Source: JANXDG01 sp964561135 (GTDB lineage: Bacteria; Elusimicrobiota; Endomicrobiia; DTEH01). From it: a stretch of 54,648 bases of DNA. The notes beneath the pieces are model-generated. The model saw nothing but the letters and a program-made list of their open reading frames with translations, had not been told where the DNA came from and did not search any database. Where the stretch lies: contig CAZLOB010000032.1 of the NCBI GenBank assembly GCA_964561135.1, positions 1 through 54,648 of the forward strand. The letters are read 5' to 3'. The translations under genes were made by a program, and so were the position numbers. Below, piece by piece: positions 8,786 to 16,920 of this stretch (position 1 is its first letter; each line of letters begins with the position of its first letter).

Positions 8786-10194
8786 GATTATACAAAGTTA
8801 TTTCCTTATTTTTAGTAATAAAACTATTGTTTTCTTGTGCAACAACAAAAGTTCCTGTTTGGGTTAAAGAATTTGGTCAAAGAAGTTTTTCTAAAGATGG
8901 TATCGAAGGGATAGGGTTTGCAAAATTTGATAAAAAAAACAAGGCATCTTTGGTTGAAGCACGTCAAGCTGCGTATAACGAAGCTATTAAAAACCTTGCT
9001 ATAAAACTTAAAACTGAAGTAAAAGGTGTGATCCAACATAAAATGGAAGACAAGTTATCTTATGTAGGAAAGAAATATAAACAACAAGCTTTTGACCAAG
9101 TTGAAAGTTTGACAAATGTTATGTTTGAAACTTTATTAGGAAGGAAATATTTTGAGGAATATATTGACCATAAAAATTCTCTTTATTGGGTTTATGTTTG
9201 GACAACCAAAGCTGAACTTTATAAAGTTATAGAAGAGGAGTTACAAAAACAAGAGTTGCAAAATACGGCTGTAATGAAATCAGCTATTCAACAGATTAAA
9301 AATGTAGATGAATTTATATTAAGTGGGGATGTAATGACAGCGTTATCTTTGTTATCACAGATTATCTTACAACTTAAAGAAATCAAAGGTGTTTATGTTG
9401 TTGACAAGATTGACAATATAAGCTTACTTTTTGATGTACAGAATAAGAAAAATAAGTTGTTATCATCGTTTAAAATTAATCCTTTATCTCAGACAAATAT
9501 TGAGACAATTTTAGGACCACAGGATAGGTTAGAACTCGTTGTCAAATGTGAGATAAATTATGATAAAAAAAATGTTTCAGTAAATTCTTTGCCGTTAAAA
9601 ACAAAAGTTGTTAAAGGAAATGCGGAAATACAAGATGTTGCTGTTACAGATTCTAGCGGTATTGCAAAATTTAGGGTTTATAATTTGTTTGCAAAAGAAA
9701 ATATTGTTGAGGTTGCAGTTGATGTAGATAATTTGATGCAATATATTAAAGATTTGGATTATTTTTCCAACCCTAAAGTTGTTTATCATATTATCGCTAA
9801 AGAGTTAAAAGAAACAAAAAAGTTTGCAATAGAAGTTAAAACTAACAATAACAAAATAATTGAATTTACAAAATCACAACTTGTTTCAAGTTTGAAAAAC
9901 CAAAACTTTAACATAGTAGATTTTAATAATGCTGATTATATTGTCTTTGTTACTGTTGATACAGAGTATATTGGGAACAAAATAACTTTGCCTGATGGGA
10001 CACAGAAAAGTTTTGCTGAGATATATTCTGGTAACATTTTTGTGGAAATAAAAGATATGAAAACACAAAGTGTACAATTAAGCAAGTCTTATGTTGGATT
10101 AAAAGGTTTCGGTAGGACAAAAAAAGAAGCTGAAGAAAATCTTATAAAAAAATTAGTTGATACAACAGTTGAATTTATAAATTCTAATTTTTGA
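8782..10194 (+). CDS. LPP20-family lipoprotein
   Basis: About 471 residues. The start at 8782 forms an ATGA overlap with the upstream stop; ATG 8773 in frame is possible. The signal peptide ends in lipobox LFSC (C19). Residues about 30-125 match the LPP20 pattern, a 'VPxWV...G.GxA' segment followed by an EARQAAYNEAIKNLAIKL helix. A central region looks like a beta domain (KTKVVKGNAEIQDVAVTDSSG). It pairs with the preceding lipoprotein. Role unknown, probably in the outer membrane or periplasm. Confidence 0.72.
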   Translation: MRLYKVISLFLVIKLLFSCATTKVPVWVKEFGQRSFSKDGIEGIGFAKFDKKNKASLVEARQAAYNEAIKNLAIKLKTEVKGVIQHKMEDKLSYVGKKYKQQAFDQVESLTNVMFETLLGRKYFEEYIDHKNSLYWVYVWTTKAELYKVIEEELQKQELQNTAVMKSAIQQIKNVDEFILSGDVMTALSLLSQIILQLKEIKGVYVVDKIDNISLLFDVQNKKNKLLSSFKINPLSQTNIETILGPQDRLELVVKCEINYDKKNVSVNSLPLKTKVVKGNAEIQDVAVTDSSGIAKFRVYNLFAKENIVEVAVDVDNLMQYIKDLDYFSNPKVVYHIIAKELKETKKFAIEVKTNNNKIIEFTKSQLVSSLKNQNFNIVDFNNADYIVFVTVDTEYIGNKITLPDGTQKSFAEIYSGNIFVEIKDMKTQSVQLSKSYVGLKGFGRTKKEAEENLIKKLVDTTVEFINSNF

Positions 10195-10196
10195 TT

Positions 10197-11372
10197 ATGA
10201 AAAACAATAAAAGATGGTATTTTGGCGAGTTCGGCGGAAGGTTTGTACCAGAAACTTTGTATTATTGTCTTGATGAACTTGAACAAAGTTATAATAAATA
10301 TAAAAAAGATAAAAAATTTTTATCTGTTTTGAATTCTTATCTTACTTGTTATGCTGGCAGACCTACACCACTTTATTTTGCAAAAAATTTGTCTTCATAC
10401 TGTGGGTTTAAGATATATTTAAAACGTGAAGATTTATGTCATACAGGAGCACATAAGATTAATAACACAATTGGCCAAGTATTACTTGCTAAGTTTATGA
10501 ATAAAAAACGTATTATTGCTGAAACTGGTGCAGGACAACACGGTGTTGCAACAGCTACAGTTTGTGCATTGTTTGGTATAAAATGTGTGGTTTATATGGG
10601 AGAGGAAGATGTGAATAGACAAGAGATAAACGTATATAGGATGAAACTACTTGGTGCTGAAGTTGTACCTGTAAAATCTGGTTCTAAAACTTTAAAAGAT
10701 GCAATAAACGAATGTTTACGAGATTGGGTAACAAATGTAAAAGATACATTTTATGTTATAGGTTCTGTTGTAGGTCCGTATCCGTACCCCATGATTGTAA
10801 GGGATTTCCAATCTGTAATCGGACAAGAAACAAAAAAACAAATTCTTAAACTTGAAAAAAAATTACCTGATTATTTAGTTGCATGTGTGGGAGGTGGGTC
10901 AAATGCAATGGGTTTGTTTTCTCCGTTTTTTAAATACGAAACTGTTAAAATGATTGGTGTTGAAGCTGCAGGTAAAGGGTTAAACACAAACATGCACGCT
11001 GCTACTTTAGCAAAAGGTAAGGTAGGGATCCTACATGGTATGAAGACATATGTTTTGGTTGATAAAAACGGTCAAGTGCAAACTACTCATTCTATCTCGG
11101 CAGGGCTTGACTATCCAGCAGTCGGTCCTGAACATAGTTATTATAAATCAATTGGTAGAGCAGAATATGTATCAGCGGATGATGATACAGCATTGTTGGG
11201 GTTTGATATTTTATCAAAACTTGAAGGAATTATCCCAGCGTTGGAACCAGCACATGCGATCGGTTGGGTGGTGAAAAATAAAAAGAAATTTTTATCATCA
11301 GATGTTATTGTAATTTGTCTTTCGGGCAGAGGTGATAAAGATATCGATATTGTAAAAAAACTGATTTTATGA
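10197..11372 (+). CDS. trpB: Tryptophan synthase beta chain
   Basis: About 391 residues from ATG 10197, which lies 3 bases after the upstream stop; a TTG at 10191 is unlikely. PLP-binding K87 is in HTGAHKINN; ETGAGQHGVATAT and GGGSNAMGLF are the substrate and phosphate-binding loops. The N-terminus (YFGEFGGRFVPETL) is that of the TrpB1 group that pairs with TrpA. It condenses indole with serine. No trpA or other trp gene is present, so here it may use free indole or work with a distant TrpA. Confidence 0.94.
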   Translation: MKNNKRWYFGEFGGRFVPETLYYCLDELEQSYNKYKKDKKFLSVLNSYLTCYAGRPTPLYFAKNLSSYCGFKIYLKREDLCHTGAHKINNTIGQVLLAKFMNKKRIIAETGAGQHGVATATVCALFGIKCVVYMGEEDVNRQEINVYRMKLLGAEVVPVKSGSKTLKDAINECLRDWVTNVKDTFYVIGSVVGPYPYPMIVRDFQSVIGQETKKQILKLEKKLPDYLVACVGGGSNAMGLFSPFFKYETVKMIGVEAAGKGLNTNMHAATLAKGKVGILHGMKTYVLVDKNGQVQTTHSISAGLDYPAVGPEHSYYKSIGRAEYVSADDDTALLGFDILSKLEGIIPALEPAHAIGWVVKNKKKFLSSDVIVICLSGRGDKDIDIVKKLIL

Positions 11373-11378
11373 AAAATT

Positions 11379-12671
11379 ATGCGCGACTTAGTTAGATATT
11401 TGTTCATTTTAGAAAAAAAAGAATATGTTAGAAAGAATTATTCGCTTGAAAATGTAAAACTTGTTTTAAACTATCTTTCAAACCCACATAAAAAAATAAA
11501 AAATGTCATACATATCACAGGAACAAATGGAAAAGGTTCAACTGCAATATATACTTCTTCTATACTTTATTCTTTAGGATACAAAGTGGGAGTTTATACC
11601 TCGCCACATATATTCGATTTGAGAGAAAGGATACAAATTAATAGCCAACCAATTAGTTATTCTCAGTTAAAAAAATATCTTGATTTTGTTTATAATTCTG
11701 TTCCTAAAAAATTATTTTTCAAACTGACTTATTTTGAGATTTTAACTTGTGTAATGTTTTTATATTTTAAAGACGAAAATTTAGATTTTGCTGTTCTTGA
11801 AGTTGGACTTGGTGGGAAACTTGATGCAACTAATGTTATACCATACAGTGTTATTTCTTGTATAACAAGCATTTCTTTAGATCATACAGATGTTTTAGGG
11901 AAAACAGAGTTTAAGATACTAAAAGATAAATCAGCGATTATAAAACCAAACTCTGTATTTGTTTGTGGTATTGTTAAAGAAAAATTTAAGAATTACTTAC
12001 GTAGGTTATGTGAAAGATTGAATACAAAGTTTGTTTATATAAAAAAAGAAGTTTGTAATGCATCATTAGATTTTGAAAACTGGCGGACTGTTTGTAAAAT
12101 AAAAGAAAACAACAAAAATTTTAAATTTGTTATACCTTCCTGTTCTTTAGTTCAGCCATATAATGTTTTGTTAGCGATAAAAATTGTTGAAGAATTACAC
12201 AAGATGAAACTTGTTAAAAATTTTAGTTATGAAGAGATAGCAGATGTAATTAAGAAAATAAAGATACCGTTTAGAATGCAAAAACTAAACTATAAAGGTT
12301 TAGATATAGTTGTTGATGGTTCACATAATCCTGCTGCAATTGAGAATTTTGTTTCTACAATACGGAACTCTTTTTGGAAGAACATTGTGGTTTGTTTTAC
12401 GATAATGAAAGACAAAGATTATAAATCAGTTGTTAAAATTTTGGCAAGATTGAAAGATAGAATTAAAAAATTTATTGTTTATAAATTACCGTTACGACGT
12501 TGTCAAAAAATTAGTGTTGTTTATAACGAAGCAAAAAAGTATCTTGGAAATAACAAAGTAAATAAGTTTTATAATATTTCAGAAATGTTGAACTATCTTA
12601 GAAAAAATTGTAAAAAAAACAAAATTTTTTTTGTAGGTAGTTTTTATATATCATCGGTATTTAAAAAATGA
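11379..12671 (+). CDS. folC: Folylpolyglutamate/dihydrofolate synthase
   Basis: 430 residues. P-loop ITGTNGKGST (K52), then the family segment VGVYTSPHIFDLRERIQIN; a C-terminal Mur-ligase domain contains VVDGSHNPAA. It adds glutamate to folates and, in many bacteria, glutamate to dihydropteroate. Six bases separate it from trpB and it overlaps trxB by 4 bases. FolK lies elsewhere in the window (46709), so the folate genes are scattered. Confidence 0.92.
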   Translation: MRDLVRYLFILEKKEYVRKNYSLENVKLVLNYLSNPHKKIKNVIHITGTNGKGSTAIYTSSILYSLGYKVGVYTSPHIFDLRERIQINSQPISYSQLKKYLDFVYNSVPKKLFFKLTYFEILTCVMFLYFKDENLDFAVLEVGLGGKLDATNVIPYSVISCITSISLDHTDVLGKTEFKILKDKSAIIKPNSVFVCGIVKEKFKNYLRRLCERLNTKFVYIKKEVCNASLDFENWRTVCKIKENNKNFKFVIPSCSLVQPYNVLLAIKIVEELHKMKLVKNFSYEEIADVIKKIKIPFRMQKLNYKGLDIVVDGSHNPAAIENFVSTIRNSFWKNIVVCFTIMKDKDYKSVVKILARLKDRIKKFIVYKLPLRRCQKISVVYNEAKKYLGNNKVNKFYNISEMLNYLRKNCKKNKIFFVGSFYISSVFKK

Positions 12672-13588
12672 AAAACAAAATTTATGATGTTGTTATAATT
12701 GGTGCAGGACCTTCCGGACTTTCAGCTGCAATATATACTTGTCGTTCATTATTGAAAACTTTAGTTTTGAACTCTTTTACTTGTCCACCACAAGCAGTGC
12801 TTACAGACATAATTGAAAACTATCCTGGTTTTCCTGATGGAATAAATGGATTTGAACTTATTGAAAGAATGAGACAACAAGCAGAAAAGTTCGGTTGTGA
12901 GTTTATTAATTCTGAAGTAGCAAAAATTGAGCTAAAAGAAAATTTTTTAGTATATATACAAAATGATATTATAGAGACAAAGTCAATAATTATTGCTACA
13001 GGTAGAAGAAATAAAAAGTTAGGGCTTGAAAATGAAGAAAAATTTATAGGTAAAGGGATCTCATATTGTGCAGTATGTGACGCAGCATTTTTTAAAGACA
13101 AAACAGTAGCAGTTGTAGGGGGAGGTGATACTGCGTTTAGTGAAGCAATTTTTCTTTGTAAGTTTGTAAAAAAATTGTATCTTATCCACAGAAGGAAAGA
13201 ATTTCGTGCTACAAAAATTCTTCAGGAAAGGCTTAAACAGAAAAACAATGTTGAGTTTTTTACCCCATATGTTGTTGAAAGATTAGTTGGTGAAGATAGG
13301 ATATTTGGGTTGGTAATAAAAAATATAGAGACACAACAAATAAAAGAATTAGTTAGTGATGGTATGTTTGTTTGTATTGGTCATCAGCCTAATACTGAGT
13401 TTTTAAAAGGAATTTTAGAATTGGATGAAGAAGGGTATATAATTACAGATGAGAATCTTCAAACTTCAGTTAAAGGTATATTTGCATGTGGTGACTGCAG
13501 AAAAAGTTCTGTAAAACAAATAGCTACAGCTGCAGCTGAAGGAGTAAAAGCTGCATTGTCAGTAGAAAAATTTTTAGAAAACAAGTGA
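12668..13588 (+). CDS. trxB: Thioredoxin reductase
   Basis: 306 residues, standard for low-molecular-weight TrxB. FAD-binding GAGPSGLSAA near the N-terminus, redox pair CAVC (C134, C137), NADPH-binding GGGDTA and HRRKEFRA, and a C-terminal FACGDCR FAD motif. HRRxxFR supports NADPH use. Reduces thioredoxin in the cytoplasm. No thioredoxin gene is adjacent. Confidence 0.93.
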   Translation: MKNKIYDVVIIGAGPSGLSAAIYTCRSLLKTLVLNSFTCPPQAVLTDIIENYPGFPDGINGFELIERMRQQAEKFGCEFINSEVAKIELKENFLVYIQNDIIETKSIIIATGRRNKKLGLENEEKFIGKGISYCAVCDAAFFKDKTVAVVGGGDTAFSEAIFLCKFVKKLYLIHRRKEFRATKILQERLKQKNNVEFFTPYVVERLVGEDRIFGLVIKNIETQQIKELVSDGMFVCIGHQPNTEFLKGILELDEEGYIITDENLQTSVKGIFACGDCRKSSVKQIATAAAEGVKAALSVEKFLENK

Positions 13589-13601
13589 AGGAGGATGAGA
13601 T

Positions 13602-14576
13602 ATGGTATTTTTTGAAAAAATGGCTATGGAAGGAAAACTTTTGGTATTTATATTTCTTTTTTTAATTTGGCATGGATTGTATAAACTTTTAAATCCTAAA
13701 CAAGAAGATAAAAATATTAGAAAAAAATTTGTTATTTTACATACTTTATTAGGTTTTATAGGCGGCGGGTTAATAGGACTGATTATAAGTATATTTAGTG
13801 GACAAATTGAAGTACAAACAAAATATGCATTGTTAGTAGGCTTTATTTTTTCTATAATTTTTTTAATTTATAGTTTATATGTTAGTCAAGAAAAAATATC
13901 AAAAATTTTATATTCAGATCTTGACTGGGGATATAATGGTTGGTCAACTTTAGCTGTTGTTGCTGTTATTATGTATTGTTTTATTCAAGCATTCAAAATT
14001 CCTACTGGTAGCATGAGGTTAACTTTACTTGAAGGAGATCATTTGTTCGTAAACAAATTTATTTTTGGAATAAAAATACCGTTTACAGAAAAAAGAATTT
14101 TGAAAATAAAAGAAATAAAAAGAGGTGATATAATAGTTTTTAGTTGTCCACCAGCAGCTCTCTCAGAAGAAGAAAGAAAAAAGAATATTCAAAAAGATTT
14201 CATCAAACGATGTGTTGGCTTACCCGGGGATAAAATTGAGATAAAAGATAAAGTATTATATGTAAACGATGTACCACAAAATGAACCATATGTAAATTTT
14301 GAAGATGATAATATTTATCAGACAATTAGGTTTTATAAAACACAACAAGAGTATCAACGTGCTTGGGAACAAGGAAGCTTCACAAAAATAAATCCTTTTT
14401 ACATTCGTGACAATTTTGGTCCTGTGATAGTTCCACTTGGTTGTTATTTTGTTTTAGGAGACAATAGGGACAAATCTTTTGACAGCAGGTTTTGGGGTCC
14501 GTTAGAAGAAAAATATATAAAAGGTGCTCCTTTAATTGTTTATTGGCCTCCAAAACGAATAAGAATACCTAAATAA
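13602..14576 (+). CDS. lepB: Signal peptidase I
   Basis: 324 residues. Several hydrophobic helices occupy residues 10-130. Catalytic S137 is in IPTGSM and the general base K202 in IKRCVGLPGD; GDNRDKSFDSRFWGP is the third family box. It removes signal peptides on the outer face of the inner membrane. The start has AAGGAGG. An insertion between the boxes is common in Gram-negative LepB. Confidence 0.93.
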   Translation: MVFFEKMAMEGKLLVFIFLFLIWHGLYKLLNPKQEDKNIRKKFVILHTLLGFIGGGLIGLIISIFSGQIEVQTKYALLVGFIFSIIFLIYSLYVSQEKISKILYSDLDWGYNGWSTLAVVAVIMYCFIQAFKIPTGSMRLTLLEGDHLFVNKFIFGIKIPFTEKRILKIKEIKRGDIIVFSCPPAALSEEERKKNIQKDFIKRCVGLPGDKIEIKDKVLYVNDVPQNEPYVNFEDDNIYQTIRFYKTQQEYQRAWEQGSFTKINPFYIRDNFGPVIVPLGCYFVLGDNRDKSFDSRFWGPLEEKYIKGAPLIVYWPPKRIRIPK

Positions 14577-14707
14577 AGTAAACAAGTAGTAATAAAAGGG
14601 TAATAAGCAACTAGTAAGTTGTAAGTAGTGAGGAAGTAAGCAAAATTTTGTAGTCATCATTTAAATATTTGGGTACATTAATATTTTATCTTATGAGGGG
14701 ATAAAAT

Positions 14708-15136
14708 ATGGCTATTAAATGGTTAATAATAGCGATTTTGTTTTTCATGATTGAGGTTTTGACACCGGGAGTATTTTTGTATAGTTGTTTTAGTATTGGA
14801 GCAATAATTGCTGCAGTTGTGAGTTTATTTAGTAAATCATTAATACTTCAATGTATTATTTTTGTTGTAGTATCTATTTTATCGATATATTTTTTGAAAC
14901 CGTTATTGATGAAATTATTGATACCTTTAACAATAAAATCTAATGTTGATAAAATTGTTGGTCAGACAGGTGTAGTTGTTGAAAAAATTGATGGTAAAAA
15001 ATCAATGGGTATAGTTAAAGTTGAAAACGAACTATGGCGTGCTGTTGCTGAAAATAATGAAGTTATTAATGTTGATGAAGAAATTGTTGTTTTGAAAGTT
15101 GAAGGTGCACATTTGGTTGTAAAAAAGAAAAGTTAA
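14708..15136 (+). CDS. Short NfeD-like membrane protein
   Basis: 142 residues: two to three hydrophobic helices (residues 1-75), then a small OB-fold-like domain with VGQTGVVVEKIDGKKSMGIVKV typical of short NfeD proteins. These usually partner a stomatin-like protein, but none is present here. The 131-base gap before it holds a low-complexity AAGT-rich patch, and a GAGGGG ribosome site. Its TAA stop shares a palindromic TTAA with the convergent gene. Confidence 0.75.
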   Translation: MAIKWLIIAILFFMIEVLTPGVFLYSCFSIGAIIAAVVSLFSKSLILQCIIFVVVSILSIYFLKPLLMKLLIPLTIKSNVDKIVGQTGVVVEKIDGKKSMGIVKVENELWRAVAENNEVINVDEEIVVLKVEGAHLVVKKKS

Positions 15137-16551
15137 ATTAACCCAAATTTTTGTAAAATAGATTTTGCAGCTTTCTTTCCCATACCCATCGCTTCAATAA
15201 TTGTTCCTTCACCACCAACAATGTCTCCACCTGCATAAACATTTTCTATAGAAGTTTCCATTGTTTCAGGATTAACAATTATATCTCCCCAATTGTTAGT
15301 TTTTAGTTCTTCTACTGTGCTTAATGTTTGGTTTGCTTTTAGACCAATCGCTACAATAACTAAATCTGTATCAATTATAAAATCTGAACCTTTAATTGGA
15401 ATAGGTCGTCTGCGACCTGTTTCATCTTCTTCTGCAAGTTCACATTTTAAACATTTAACACCTACAACTTTTCCTTCTTCGTTTCCTATAAATTCTATTG
15501 GTTGTATTAAAAATTTAAATTCAACACCTTCTTCTTTTGCATGTTCAATCTCAACTTTTCTTGCAGGCATCTCTAGTTCTGTCCTACGATATAAAATAGT
15601 TACTTTGCCATCAGTTATGGAATGTATTTTTTGCATCCTTAATGCGACACGTGCTGCATCCATCGCTGTGTTACCACCACCAATTACTACTATGTTTTTT
15701 CCTACATTGATTGGTGTATGATATTTTGGGAATTTATCTGCATGCATAAGGTTTACTCTTGTAAGATACTCGTTTGCTGAATAAATATTTATTAAACTTT
15801 CACCTTTTATATTAAGCCATGTTGGTGCACCAGCTCCCGTGCCAATAAAAATTGCATCATAAGTTTTCTTAAGTTCATAAAAACTAACTGTTTTCCCAAC
15901 AATAACACCTCTGAAAAATCTAACTCCATAGTTTGTTAAAAGATTTATCTCATAATGTAGCACGTCTCGTGGTAACCTAAAAGTTGGTATTCCATAACTT
16001 AATACACCACCTAATGTGTGCAACGCTTCAAAAACATCTACTTGTATTCCGTAAGTTGAAAGTTCACCTGCTACAGTCAAACTTGCAGGCCCTGAACCTA
16101 TACATGCAACTTTAAAATTAGTTTTTTTTGTTATAGGATTTGCATTAGGTATTAGATTATTTTTTCTTGCATAATCTCCAACGAAACGTTCAAGTAAAGG
16201 AATATTTATTGCGTTTTCTGAAGCAAAAGGTGAGTTTTTCGGTGTAAATACACATGTTTTCCTACATTGGTATTCTGCAGGACACACTCTACCACAAATT
16301 GATGGGAACCTGTTTTTTTCATAAATTGTTTCGAACGCTCCCTTATAATCTTTTTGTGTAATTTGGAAAATAAATTTTTTTATATTAATTTCTACTGGAC
16401 AACCAGAGATACATTTTGGTTGTTTACATTGAATACAGCGAGATGCTTCTTGTAAGGTTTCTTCTTCAGTGTAACCAGTGACTACTTCGTCAAAATTGCC
16501 TACCCTTAACTCTACTGGAATCTCTTTCGGTTTAACAATATTTTTTTTCAC
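15133..16551 (-). CDS. gltA: NADPH-dependent glutamate synthase, homotetrameric/small-subunit type
   Basis: 472 residues. N-terminal Fe-S cysteines (CIQCKQPKCISGCP, then CGRVCPAEYQCRKTC), FAD motif GSGPASLTVAGEL, NADPH motif GGGNTAMDAARVA and YAGGDIVGGEGT. This is the GltD/GltA/NfnL family. It could be a homotetrameric glutamate synthase or the large subunit of an NfnAB-like transhydrogenase; no large glutamate synthase subunit and no NfnA (SudB) is adjacent. Start GTG 16551 has no clear ribosome site; it lies 24 bases after the small gene, suggesting an operon. Confidence 0.85.
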   Translation of the reverse strand: MKKNIVKPKEIPVELRVGNFDEVVTGYTEEETLQEASRCIQCKQPKCISGCPVEINIKKFIFQITQKDYKGAFETIYEKNRFPSICGRVCPAEYQCRKTCVFTPKNSPFASENAINIPLLERFVGDYARKNNLIPNANPITKKTNFKVACIGSGPASLTVAGELSTYGIQVDVFEALHTLGGVLSYGIPTFRLPRDVLHYEINLLTNYGVRFFRGVIVGKTVSFYELKKTYDAIFIGTGAGAPTWLNIKGESLINIYSANEYLTRVNLMHADKFPKYHTPINVGKNIVVIGGGNTAMDAARVALRMQKIHSITDGKVTILYRRTELEMPARKVEIEHAKEEGVEFKFLIQPIEFIGNEEGKVVGVKCLKCELAEEDETGRRRPIPIKGSDFIIDTDLVIVAIGLKANQTLSTVEELKTNNWGDIIVNPETMETSIENVYAGGDIVGGEGTIIEAMGMGKKAAKSILQKFGLI

Positions 16552-16575
16552 TTTTTGATCAGATTAAAAAAGATG

Positions 16576-16782
16576 TTATTTTTTTCTTCTATCACCCATT
16601 CTGCGGTCAGTACCACTTCTTCGTTCAAACGGTACCTCTGGCCCACCTACAAGTTTGCTCATCCATCTGCGGTCAGTACCGCTTCTTCGTTCACCTTTTC
16701 TTCGTTCTTTGGTAGGTTTTTGTTCTTTTGTTTTCTTTTTTTCTATTATTTCTTTTATTTTTTTAATTATTTTTTTTACCAT
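16576..16782 (-). CDS. Arginine-rich micro-protein with two RRSGTDRR repeats
   Basis: 68 residues, very basic. An N-terminal Lys/Ile helix (VKKIIKKIKEIIEKKK) is followed by two copies of ERRSGTDRR, separated by WMSKLVGGPEVPF, and a final MGDRRKK. ATG 16782 has GAGG 9 bases upstream. The opposite strand reads as an implausible Phe-rich frame, which supports this strand. Short proteins with RSGxDRR-type motifs occur in some Gram-negative genomes, but I know no function. Possible nucleic-acid or membrane-surface binding is speculation. It precedes gltA and is divergent from recG. Confidence 0.68.
   Translation of the reverse strand: MVKKIIKKIKEIIEKKKTKEQKPTKERRKGERRSGTDRRWMSKLVGGPEVPFERRSGTDRRMGDRRKK
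16601..16627. repeat. 27-bp direct repeat, copy 1 (encodes RRSGTDRR)
   Basis: Matches 16667-16693 at 26 of 27 bases. It lies within the arginine-rich micro-protein gene and encodes the second protein repeat; near identity at DNA level suggests a recent internal duplication. Confidence 0.85.
16667..16693. repeat. 27-bp direct repeat, copy 2
   Basis: Partner of 16601-16627, 66 bases away start to start (22 codons, so in frame). The single difference is A versus G. Confidence 0.85.
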
Positions 16783-16920
16783 AAAGTTTTACCTCAAACT
16801 TGTATAATTTGTTGCTAAAGTTGTTGTTTAAGCTATCAACTTCATACAAATTTTTATAAAAAATTTCAACAAGTGTTGGAAAAAATATGTAAATTTTGTT
16901 ATTTAATATTAAAAAAATTT

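Noticed and set aside
15293..15721. 142-codon + strand frame inside gltA
   Set aside because: Antisense shadow of a well-conserved gene; Ser/Thr-rich composition from reversed codons.
16555..16818. + strand open frame opposite the arginine-rich micro-protein
   Set aside because: Reads as a Phe/Ser-rich sequence without a ribosome site; it mirrors the Lys/Arg-rich gene on the other strand.
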